Origin: CAKAHY01 sp963522175
GTDB lineage: Bacteria > Bacillota > Clostridia > Lachnospirales > Lachnospiraceae
Assembly (NCBI GenBank): GCA_963522175.1
Contig: CAUQXC010000001.1
Span: 248,001-312,000 of the forward strand
Length of the DNA stretch: 64,000 nt
Reading direction: 5' to 3'
Shown here: piece by piece, positions 52,684-60,805 of the stretch
How the letters are laid out: the number at the start of each line of letters is the position of its first letter
Numbering within the stretch: position 1 is the first letter of the stretch
Made by a program: the position numbers and the translations under genes
Notes under the pieces: model-generated
The model's database searches: none
Told to the model about the DNA's origin: nothing
What the model saw: only the letters and a program-made list of their open reading frames with translations

Positions 52684-54168
52684 TTAAATTCCTATTATTC
52701 TGTAAATTTCTTTCATATCTATATTATTTCTTATCAAGTCCGCCAACTTATCATATTCCTTCTCACGGTATTCTTTTATATCGGAAACCTCGCTTAAAGC
52801 TATTCCTTTTTTCTCGGCTATATGAGAAAGCAGGGCATAGGTAAAATCTTTGTTGTCAAAAAGTCCGTGAAAATAAGTTCCGAACACATTTCCTTCTTTA
52901 TTTATCGCTCCGTCAAAACCTCCGTCAAAAAGTTCAAACAAGGCTCTTTCTTCTCCCATGATTTTCGTTCTTCCCATGTGAATTTCATAAGCTTCTACAA
53001 ATTTATTTTGAAGTCTGTCAAAGCAGGCTTCATTGCAGATAAGCTTAGCCTTTACCTGTAGAGTCTTTTTATTTTCTTCAAAGACGGTTTTCGTATTTAA
53101 AAGCCCCATACCTCTTTCGGTTTTTCCGCTTTCCGCATTACAGCTATCCTCCAGACACTCTCCGAGCATCTGATATCCTCCGCAGATACCTATGACCAAA
53201 GCTCCCTCCTTAGCCCGTCTCATAATGAGAGCTTCCAATCCGTTTTGTCTTATATCCAAAAGATCCGCAAGGGTATTTTTACTTCCCGGCAATATAATTA
53301 TATCGGGATTTTTAAGCTCCTTTGCACTTTTTACATAACGAAGGCTGACATTATCAAACCTCTCCAAAGCATCAAAATCCGTAAAATTCGAAATATGTCT
53401 AAACTGTATTACGGCTATATCCACTGCTTTTTGTTCTTTTTTATCCGTAAGTCTTTCACTTAAACTGTCCTCGTCGGCTATATCTATTCTTGCCATGGGA
53501 ATGGTTCCGAGAACCTTCTTTTTAAGCTTTTCTTCTATCATGGCAAGCCCCGGAGCAAGTATGCTCACATCACCTCTGAACTTATTTATTATAAGCCCTT
53601 CTATCCTGTTTTTTTCATGCTCCTCTAAAAGCTCGACCGTACCGTACAGGGAAGCGAACACTCCTCCTCTGTCTATATCTCCTACCAAAACCGCTTTGCA
53701 ATCAAGTATCTCGGCAAGCCCGAGGTTCACTATATCATTTTCTTTAAGATTTATTTCCGTAGGAGAACCTGCTCCCTCCACTATACAAATATCATACTCT
53801 TTTGCAAGTTCCTCGTATGCTTTTTTGATATGGGGAATAAGCTCCTTTTTCTTTTTAAAATACTCCTTTGCGGGCATATTTCCCATTACTTTTCCGTTCA
53901 GTATCACCTGAGAGCCTGTGTCCGAATTAGGCTTAAGCAATATAGGATTCATATAAACCGAAGGTTTTGTCCCCGCCGCCTGCGCCTGCATTGCCTGCGC
54001 CATACCTATTTCATATCCGTCTTCCGTTATATATGAATTGAGCGCCATATTTTGAGATTTAAAGGGGCATACCTTATAGCCGTCCTGCTTAAGTACTCTT
54101 AAAAGTCCGGCGGTCACAAAGCTCTTTCCCGAATTTGACATCGTCCCCAAAACCATCATAGCCTTCAT
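52684..54168 (-). CDS. cobQ: Cobyric acid synthase
   Basis: 494 residues. The N-terminal ATP-grasping dethiobiotin-synthase-like domain opens with LGTMSNSGKSF. The C-terminal class I glutamine amidotransferase domain has the nucleophilic Cys in IGICGGYQML. It amidates side chains b, d, e and g of adenosylcobyrinate diamide. The start, AAGGAG before ATG at 54168, lies 80 bp inside the 3' end of cobD, an unusually long overlap. Confidence 0.96.
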   Translation of the reverse strand: MKAMMVLGTMSNSGKSFVTAGLLRVLKQDGYKVCPFKSQNMALNSYITEDGYEIGMAQAMQAQAAGTKPSVYMNPILLKPNSDTGSQVILNGKVMGNMPAKEYFKKKKELIPHIKKAYEELAKEYDICIVEGAGSPTEINLKENDIVNLGLAEILDCKAVLVGDIDRGGVFASLYGTVELLEEHEKNRIEGLIINKFRGDVSILAPGLAMIEEKLKKKVLGTIPMARIDIADEDSLSERLTDKKEQKAVDIAVIQFRHISNFTDFDALERFDNVSLRYVKSAKELKNPDIIILPGSKNTLADLLDIRQNGLEALIMRRAKEGALVIGICGGYQMLGECLEDSCNAESGKTERGMGLLNTKTVFEENKKTLQVKAKLICNEACFDRLQNKFVEAYEIHMGRTKIMGEERALFELFDGGFDGAINKEGNVFGTYFHGLFDNKDFTYALLSHIAEKKGIALSEVSDIKEYREKEYDKLADLIRNNIDMKEIYRIIGI

Positions 54169-55261
54169 AAAAATACTCCTTCAAACCTTTTATAAGCCTT
54201 CTGTTATCCTCTCTTGTCCTTATCGCTATTCTGTAATAGCTTTTGTCCAAGGAATAAAAATCGGCGCAACAACGTATGAGAATCTTTCTTTTAAGCAAAA
54301 AACTCTCCAAATCCTTTTTTTCATTTTTTAAACAAAAAAGTATAAAGTTCGTATGCGACTTATACACCTTAAAACCCAAGCCGGAAAGTTCCTCGCTCAA
54401 ATACCTTCTTTCTTTTTCTAAGTAAAAAAGATTGGCGGCCCTTATCTCATCGTACAGGTCGATCGCCCTAAGTCCGGCTAAAAATGCCGGTGTATTTATA
54501 TTCCATGTAGGGCTTAGGGCATCGAATTTTTCTAAAATCATACTGTCGGAGCAAAGCATATAGCCGAGCCTCAGTCCCGGTATTGCAAAAAGCTTTGTAA
54601 AAGAGTGCAGTATAATAAGCCGGCTGCAAGCCTCCACTCTATTTACGAGACTGTTTGATTCATCCTTAACGAAGTCCATAAAGCACTCATCAAGAACAAG
54701 ATATATGTTTTTTTTTATGCACTCCTCCAGAATTTCCGAAAGTACAGCCTTATCAATAAGACAGGCGCAAGGGTTGTTGGGATTGCAGATATACAAAGCC
54801 GTAACATCCCCGGTCAGTAAATCAAGTATATCCCTTTCCACACGCATACTGTCTTTGTTCATTACATAAGCTGTTTTTTCCGTTTCATATGCAAGAAATG
54901 AGCTTTCGTACTCGGTAAAGCCGGGATGACAAAATACAATCTTTGCCTTCTCACCTTTTTTGCAAAATACCGAAAAGATATTTGCAAGCTTATATATAAT
55001 GTCGGTTGCGCCGTTTCCGCATCTGATAAAGCTTTCATTTATTTCTTTCAGAGCCGAGATTTTTTTCGTGAGTTTTCGGTACTTTGTTTCGGGATAATAC
55101 ACAAGCTTATCCGTTGATTTTGTAAGTTCATCCTTTATTCTTTCATCCAAGCCGAAAGGACTTATGTTTGCCGAAAAGTCAAGTATTTCATTTTCCTCAC
55201 TATGAAGCATTTCGGAAGCTTCAAAAACTCTTCCTCCGTGCCGAATCTTGTTATCCGTCAT
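54089..55261 (-). CDS. cobD: Threonine-phosphate decarboxylase, cobalamin pathway
   Basis: 390 residues, PLP-dependent fold type I aminotransferase relative. The PLP lysine is in HSFTKLFAIPGLRLGYM; DFSANISPFG near the start is typical of CobD. It produces (R)-1-amino-2-propanol phosphate for attachment to cobyric acid by CbiB. The last 26 codons overlap cobQ and read GYDGFGDDVKFGKE onward, which looks unlike family sequence and may be a read-through extension. Confidence 0.93.
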   Translation of the reverse strand: MTDNKIRHGGRVFEASEMLHSEENEILDFSANISPFGLDERIKDELTKSTDKLVYYPETKYRKLTKKISALKEINESFIRCGNGATDIIYKLANIFSVFCKKGEKAKIVFCHPGFTEYESSFLAYETEKTAYVMNKDSMRVERDILDLLTGDVTALYICNPNNPCACLIDKAVLSEILEECIKKNIYLVLDECFMDFVKDESNSLVNRVEACSRLIILHSFTKLFAIPGLRLGYMLCSDSMILEKFDALSPTWNINTPAFLAGLRAIDLYDEIRAANLFYLEKERRYLSEELSGLGFKVYKSHTNFILFCLKNEKKDLESFLLKRKILIRCCADFYSLDKSYYRIAIRTREDNRRLIKGLKEYFYEGYDGFGDDVKFGKELCDRRTFKST

Positions 55262-55270
55262 CTTAAACCT

Positions 55271-56026
55271 CTAAACCTGTTTTCTGTACTCATGAGAAAA
55301 GTTTTTGTCATACAGCTTTGACAGCTCGTATTCATTTCCCAAAAAATCTCCCACAAGAGTTAAAGCGGTTTTGGTAATTCCCGCCTCCTTCACAAGAAGC
55401 GCTATATTTTCAAGTCTTCCTCTTACTATTTTTTGTTCCTTCCATGATGCCTTGTATACAACGGCAACCGGCGTATCCTTGTCATAGCTTGTCATAAGCT
55501 TTTTGCTCAGTTCTTCTATTGCTCCCACACTTAAAAAAACAGCCATACTTGCCCTATGCTTTGCAAGCTCCTCTATCTTTTCTTTTTCGGGCACCGGAGT
55601 TCTGCCTTCCATTCTTGTGAGTATTACCGTTTGCGTAACTCCCGGAAGAGTATACTCCATTTCAAGAGCCGCAGCCGCAGCCAAAAACGAGCTTATTCCC
55701 GGAATAACTTCAAATTCTATTCCGAGAGCACAAAGTCTGTCTATTTGCTCCCTTATGGCTCCGTATATGGAAGGATCCCCCGTATGCACCCTTGCCACAG
55801 TTTTTTTCTCTTCTACGGCTTTCTTTGTAATATCTATAACTTCATCAAGATTTAAAAGAGCGGAATTATATATTACGGCATTTTTCTTCGCATCCTTTAA
55901 AACTTCCTTATTCACAAGAGAACCGGCATATATTATAACATCCGCACTATCTATAAGCTTTTTCCCTTTAATACTTATCAGCTCGGGATCTCCCGGTCCC
56001 GCCCCTATAAAATAAACCTTAGACAT
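55271..56026 (-). CDS. cbiF: Precorrin-4 C11-methyltransferase
   Basis: 251 residues, tetrapyrrole methylase fold. SAM-binding GAGPGDPELIS (about 8-18) and the second motif VARVHTGDPSIYGA are diagnostic of CbiF/CobM. It methylates C11 of (cobalt-)precorrin-4. It lies between cobD and cbiB with gaps of 9 and 3 bp. Confidence 0.95.
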   Translation of the reverse strand: MSKVYFIGAGPGDPELISIKGKKLIDSADVIIYAGSLVNKEVLKDAKKNAVIYNSALLNLDEVIDITKKAVEEKKTVARVHTGDPSIYGAIREQIDRLCALGIEFEVIPGISSFLAAAAALEMEYTLPGVTQTVILTRMEGRTPVPEKEKIEELAKHRASMAVFLSVGAIEELSKKLMTSYDKDTPVAVVYKASWKEQKIVRGRLENIALLVKEAGITKTALTLVGDFLGNEYELSKLYDKNFSHEYRKQV

Positions 56027-56029
56027 TAT

Positions 56030-57091
56030 TTAACCTTCTTTCGTCCAAAAAATAAAACACGGAACCCAAGAAAGGACAACAAACAATATACTTGCAGTAT
56101 ACATAAGGTCATTGACCCTTCTTATATCTTCGGCTTCCGGCTTCCTAAGCTCATCCCCTATATACTCTTTCTCATATTCCTTTCCGAAATAAGAGGCAGG
56201 ACCGGCAAGTCTGAGCCCCATAAGCCCCGCCACCGCCGCCTCTGTCTGTGCGGAATTCGGAGAAGCATGCTTAAATCTGTCTCTTTTAAAAATTTTATAT
56301 CCGTCTTTTATGTTCATATCAGGAAAGAACACCGCCGCTCCCATAAGAAGAAAAGCAGCCAATCTTGAAGGTAAAAAATTCAAAACATCATCGAACTTGG
56401 CTGAATAGAAACCTATTTCTCTGTATTTTTCATCTTTATAGCCTATCATGGAATCAAGGGTATTGACGACTTTATATACCGCCGCTCCGGGGAGCGAAAA
56501 CAATATATAATAAAATATCGGAGCCACCACTCCGTCACTGAAATTTTCAGCCACGGTTTCAATGCTTGCCTTTATTATTCCTTCCTCATTAAGACCTTCG
56601 GTGTCCCTTCCCACTATCATCGAAAGCGCCTTTCTTGCCTTTTTTATATCTCCCTCTTTAAGTGCGGTGTAAACCTTCATACTCTCGCTCCTTAAGCCCC
56701 TGCAAGCCAAAAGCTGATATAAAAGCACTGTCGGAAGACTCATAAAAATCAACTGAAGAGCAGGAATGTATATAGGTGACAGCAAAGGATTCAAAGTATT
56801 TCCAAAGTATATCATAAGTATAGTAACAAACCAAACTATATCATAGGGTATGTCATAGAGTATGTCATATACGAATTGTACCGCTAAAACACAAATACAC
56901 AGAATATAGAGTCCGTAGGTTTTCATTTTTGATACCGTATTTGTCAAATCTTTTTTTCTGAAATATTCTTCAAGTTTTTTTATAAATGCCCCGAAAAACC
57001 TTACCGGATGCGGAAAGTTATGCGGGTCTCCCAAAAGCAAATCCAAAACAAATGCAAGGCAAAGTATCGCCCATTTCATATTCCCCGTCAT
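56030..57091 (-). CDS. cbiB: Adenosylcobinamide-phosphate synthase
   Basis: 353 residues, with four to six membrane segments. Family motifs: LLGDPHNFPHPVRFFG near the start and ETVAENFSDGVVAPIFYY in the middle; HASPNSAQTEAAVAG near 285. It joins aminopropanol phosphate to adenosylcobyric acid at the membrane. The start is 13 bp after the cobS stop. Confidence 0.95.
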   Translation of the reverse strand: MTGNMKWAILCLAFVLDLLLGDPHNFPHPVRFFGAFIKKLEEYFRKKDLTNTVSKMKTYGLYILCICVLAVQFVYDILYDIPYDIVWFVTILMIYFGNTLNPLLSPIYIPALQLIFMSLPTVLLYQLLACRGLRSESMKVYTALKEGDIKKARKALSMIVGRDTEGLNEEGIIKASIETVAENFSDGVVAPIFYYILFSLPGAAVYKVVNTLDSMIGYKDEKYREIGFYSAKFDDVLNFLPSRLAAFLLMGAAVFFPDMNIKDGYKIFKRDRFKHASPNSAQTEAAVAGLMGLRLAGPASYFGKEYEKEYIGDELRKPEAEDIRRVNDLMYTASILFVVLSWVPCFIFWTKEG

Positions 57092-57104
57092 TTATATGCC
57101 CTTT

Positions 57105-57866
57105 CTAAGATTTAAAAATAAGACCTGTCAGTATCAAAAGTATGAGTTCGCACATCTGAAAAAAATGTCCGCATAGATCGCCGCTTACTCCGCCGAAATT
57201 TTTCTCTGCCATATACAGATGAAAGGAAAAATACAAAGCTGCACAGATAACTATAACAGCTGCTCTTATATTAATATAAATAAGCAGGACGCTCATAAGG
57301 ACAATTATCAAAACAAGGCAAAAAATACTTTTTTTCTTGTCCGCCGGCTTTGTAAAGGTAGCCGCCAAGCCGCTCCCTCTTGCATTCTTCATGACAAGCA
57401 GGGAAAGCGTCGAGTATGCCCTTACAATAATCGCGCTCAGGGCAAAAAGTAAAAGCTCCGTAAAGCTTTTTATCTGCATCATGGCACCGAAATAAAGAAT
57501 GAAATATATTATTCCTCCCATCAAAGCATAAGCACCTATGTGACTGTCTCTCAATATTTCGAGTTTTCTCTCCATGCTCTGATTTGAGCCTAAGGCGTCA
57601 CAGGTATCAAGATAGCCGTCAAAATGTATTCCGCCGGTATAAATAATGGAAACAACACTGAGTAAAGCAGCCAAAAATACACTTTCAAGCTTAAGCATTA
57701 TTCCAAGCTTCCACACAAGTATATATATGAGTGCCTCAACAAGCCCTACAAGCGGAAAAAATATCAGCACGTACTTCATATTTTCTTCCTTCCATTTTGC
57801 ATAGGGCAGGGGTAAAATCGAATACATATTAAAGCTCATCAATACAGAATTAAAAATATTCCCCAT
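57105..57866 (-). CDS. cobS: Adenosylcobinamide-GDP ribazoletransferase
   Basis: 253 residues, polytopic. CobS motifs: YTGGIHFDGYLDTCDALGSNQ (the metal-binding acidic cluster, with GIHFDGYLDTCDAL central) and SHIGAYALMGG. It transfers alpha-ribazole (phosphate) to adenosylcobinamide-GDP to complete the nucleotide loop. The 5' end overlaps cobU by 17 bp. Confidence 0.94.
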   Translation of the reverse strand: MGNIFNSVLMSFNMYSILPLPYAKWKEENMKYVLIFFPLVGLVEALIYILVWKLGIMLKLESVFLAALLSVVSIIYTGGIHFDGYLDTCDALGSNQSMERKLEILRDSHIGAYALMGGIIYFILYFGAMMQIKSFTELLLFALSAIIVRAYSTLSLLVMKNARGSGLAATFTKPADKKKSIFCLVLIIVLMSVLLIYINIRAAVIVICAALYFSFHLYMAEKNFGGVSGDLCGHFFQMCELILLILTGLIFKS

Positions 57867-58413
57867 TTACTCCCCCTTCTATAGGTATCGAAAAAACAAG
57901 TTCAAACACTTTCGCGGAATTTTTTATGAGCTTAATATGCAGAGCTTTCATAAGCTCTATATAATCCAAAGTTTCCCTTCCGAAGCTTTTCTTCGTTTCT
58001 TCGCTGTCATTAAATATATCATTTCCCACGACAATAAGCTCAAAACACTTTTTATCAAGCCTTTGCAGCTCCTCCCAGAGCTTTTTTTCGACTTTTTTAT
58101 TTTCCTCAACAAGGTGTTCGCCCTTAAACTTAGTATTTGCAACAAGATTCGCCATACATTCAAGCAAAACCACAGAACCTTTGTCTACCTCGATATCGGC
58201 TATATCCTCATATTTTTCCACGGTAATAAAATTTTTGTCTTTTCTTTGCTTCCTATGCTTTTCGACTCTTTTTTCGTCTTCTTCATCATATACCTTCATT
58301 GTTGCAAGATATATTTTGTTAAGCTTATTTTTTGAAGTCGAACTTATTCTTTGTGCTTCCTGTTCCGCAAAAGAGCTTTTTCCGCTTCCGTTGCCCCCGT
58401 AAATGTATATCAT
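57850..58413 (-). CDS. cobU: Adenosylcobinamide kinase / adenosylcobinamide-phosphate guanylyltransferase
   Basis: 187 residues. The P-loop GGNGSGKSS is at 6-14. CobU-like landmarks follow: YLATM, RVEKHRKQR with the guanylylated His, and LLECMANLVAN. It phosphorylates and then guanylylates adenosylcobinamide. It abuts the cbiA-cobT fusion gene (start at 58413, previous stop at 58414). Confidence 0.92.
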   Translation of the reverse strand: MIYIYGGNGSGKSSFAEQEAQRISSTSKNKLNKIYLATMKVYDEEDEKRVEKHRKQRKDKNFITVEKYEDIADIEVDKGSVVLLECMANLVANTKFKGEHLVEENKKVEKKLWEELQRLDKKCFELIVVGNDIFNDSEETKKSFGRETLDYIELMKALHIKLIKNSAKVFELVFSIPIEGGVNGEYF

Positions 58414-60801
58414 TTATTTTCTTCTTTCGTATTTTTCTACTTTTATGTCACTGAAGGTAGAGTTTTTATTATATACGGCAAGCGCCATATCAAGAAGAGA
58501 AAACATAAAGGTCGCTCCCGTTCCCTCTCCCAAACAAAAATCTCCGAAAATAAGCGGGCAAAGTCCAAGCTCCTTAAGTATCTCCTTTGCCGCCGGCTCC
58601 GTACTTTGGTGAGAAGCGAGTATGTAGTCCCTGCAATTTTCGTTCAGGCGACAGGCAACAAGAGCCGCAACATTTGTTATAAGCCCGTCCATGACTACGG
58701 GAAGTTTGTGTATGGCGGCACCGAGAAATACTCCGCAAAGAGCGGCAATATCAAAGCCTCCCACGTTTCTAAGTGCCTCAAGAGCATCGTCCTTATCAAA
58801 CCGGCGCGCCTCTATGCTTTCTTCTATAACCCTTATTTTTCTTTGTAAAAGCTCATCGCAAAGTCCCGCACCTCTGCCCGTAAGACTTTTAACGTCCTTT
58901 TTAAGTAAAACGCTGCAAAGGGCGGCACTGGTGGTAGTGTTTCCTATACCCATTTCTCCGGTTCCGAGGAGGGTATAGGCTTCTTTTTTACACTGCCTTA
59001 CCATATCTATTCCTACCATAATTGCGCTTAAAAGCTGCGTTTTCGACATAGCCGCTTCTTTGGCGAAATTTTTTGTTCCGTCCGCAAGCTTTCTGTCAAT
59101 CAAGCCCTCTGCACTCGTTTCACCCTTTATCCCGACATTAACGGGAATAACCTGTGCCTTTGTAAAGCCTGCAAGGGTATTAACGCTTGCTATACCTCTT
59201 GCAAAATTTTCACTGACGGTTTTAGTCACTTCAAACCCCGCCTGAGAAACCCCCTCTTCAACCACACCGTTATCGGCACACATTACAAGAACTGCTTTTT
59301 TATCTATATTTATATTTTCACTTTCGCTTATAGCCGCTATTTTGCTAAGCGCACTCTCAAGCCTGCCCAGTCCGTCAAGGGGCTTTGCGATATTGTCCCA
59401 ATGCCTTTTTGCAACTTTTTCGTATTCTTTATTACTTGGCTCTATCTTCGCAAGCTCCCGCTTCAATCTGTAGGAAAGGCACTGCTCCGTAAGTCTTTCC
59501 GGCATACTTTCATTTGCCTTTAAATATATGTGGGGATAGCCCGCAAAGATATTTTTATAAGCATGTATACAATCCCATTCCTTACTTTTGTTTGCTTTTA
59601 CGGCATGACAGGATGAACCCGGATTTGTGCTGTCCCAATGGTGAAATTCATGAGTTTTAAATTTTTCCCCTTTTGCAAGAAGAAGGTTATCCTCCGATGC
59701 CTCGACTTCAATATAGCCGAACCTTTGAAGCTTGGGAGTTTTAAAGCTTTCAAAGTCGAAGCAGGACAGCATATCGTATTTTTTTTCATCAAGCCCTTCT
59801 ATACTTTTGTGCATATACATAAAGCCGCCGCATTCGGCTATTGTTGGAAGCCCCTTTTCAACCGCCTCTTTTATCGCCTTTTTAATTTCATAATTTTTTT
59901 CAAGTTCGGCGGCATAAACTTCGGGGTATCCGCCCGGCAACCACAAAAGGTCTATACTTTCAGGCAGCTCTTTGTCCTTTATAGGACTGAAATTTACAAT
60001 CTCAAAGCCTTTTTGTCTTAAAAGACTTAAATTTTCTTCATACATAAAGCAAAATGCCTTATCCCATGCCAGAGCCATCCTAAGCCTTGTAAACGCTTTC
60101 TTTTCTTTTACGACATCTTCTTTGGAAAATCCCTCTTCAAAAAAGCTCATGTCAACATTTTCTTCCAAGGCTTTTGAAATTTTAAGAGCTTTTCTTACTA
60201 CTTCTTCCCCATCCGGCATATTTAGTCCCAAATGCCTGCCGGCTATGTAAAAATCCTCATCCTCATTAAGAAAACCCAAAACCTTAAGCTTACAAAGATC
60301 CTCTATTCTTTTAGACTTTGCCTCAAAATCGGCTTTTGTACATTTATTCATTATAAGAGCGCAAATTCTGTTTTTTGCAAGCTTATCATATCTGTGTATA
60401 TATTCGTATATTTCGTTTTCGTCAAAGCTGTCGGTAATGAGACAAACCTTGGCATCAAGCTCGTTTGCAACCGTATAGGCGCTCGCTCTCGGCTCAAAGC
60501 CGTAAATTCCGTCATAATATCCCATAGCCGCCTCTATTATGCAGATATCGGAGTCGTTGTATTTTTGGTACAGCGAAAGCAGCTTTTTATCTTCTTTTTC
60601 CACCTCCAAAAAATACGGCTCCAGATTTATGCAGGCTTTTTTGCTCAAACTTGTGTGATAAGCAGTATCTATATAGTCGGGTCCCGTCTTATACGTTCTT
60701 ACGCTGTAACCCTTATCCGATAAATATTTTACCGTTCCCAAAGTGATGCTTGTCTTTCCGGCGCTCGAATGCATGGCGGCAAGCATAATAGCTTTTCCCA
60801 A
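58414..60801 (-). CDS. Fusion of cobyrinate a,c-diamide synthase and nicotinate-nucleotide-dimethylbenzimidazole phosphoribosyltransferase
   Basis: 795 residues. Residues 1-450 are CbiA: P-loop AMHSSAGKTS (9-18), KTGPDYID, and a glutamine amidotransferase half with nucleophile Cys324 in IAECGGFMY. Residues 455-795 are CobT: WDNIAKPLDGLGRLE at 468-482, VLVMCADNGVVEEGVSQ, and GEMGIGNTTTSAAL near 635. The two activities serve distant steps: early side-chain amidation and activation of the lower ligand base. Fusing them in one chain is unusual. No frameshift is seen at the junction, so it appears to be a genuine single protein. Confidence 0.9.
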   Translation of the reverse strand: MGKAIMLAAMHSSAGKTSITLGTVKYLSDKGYSVRTYKTGPDYIDTAYHTSLSKKACINLEPYFLEVEKEDKKLLSLYQKYNDSDICIIEAAMGYYDGIYGFEPRASAYTVANELDAKVCLITDSFDENEIYEYIHRYDKLAKNRICALIMNKCTKADFEAKSKRIEDLCKLKVLGFLNEDEDFYIAGRHLGLNMPDGEEVVRKALKISKALEENVDMSFFEEGFSKEDVVKEKKAFTRLRMALAWDKAFCFMYEENLSLLRQKGFEIVNFSPIKDKELPESIDLLWLPGGYPEVYAAELEKNYEIKKAIKEAVEKGLPTIAECGGFMYMHKSIEGLDEKKYDMLSCFDFESFKTPKLQRFGYIEVEASEDNLLLAKGEKFKTHEFHHWDSTNPGSSCHAVKANKSKEWDCIHAYKNIFAGYPHIYLKANESMPERLTEQCLSYRLKRELAKIEPSNKEYEKVAKRHWDNIAKPLDGLGRLESALSKIAAISESENINIDKKAVLVMCADNGVVEEGVSQAGFEVTKTVSENFARGIASVNTLAGFTKAQVIPVNVGIKGETSAEGLIDRKLADGTKNFAKEAAMSKTQLLSAIMVGIDMVRQCKKEAYTLLGTGEMGIGNTTTSAALCSVLLKKDVKSLTGRGAGLCDELLQRKIRVIEESIEARRFDKDDALEALRNVGGFDIAALCGVFLGAAIHKLPVVMDGLITNVAALVACRLNENCRDYILASHQSTEPAAKEILKELGLCPLIFGDFCLGEGTGATFMFSLLDMALAVYNKNSTFSDIKVEKYERRK

Positions 60802-60805
60802 TTTC

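Noticed and set aside
55503..56015. Long open frame (170 codons) antisense to cbiF
   Set aside because: It lies fully inside a clear methyltransferase gene, lacks a ribosome site and reads as low-complexity Ser/Ile sequence typical of antisense frames.
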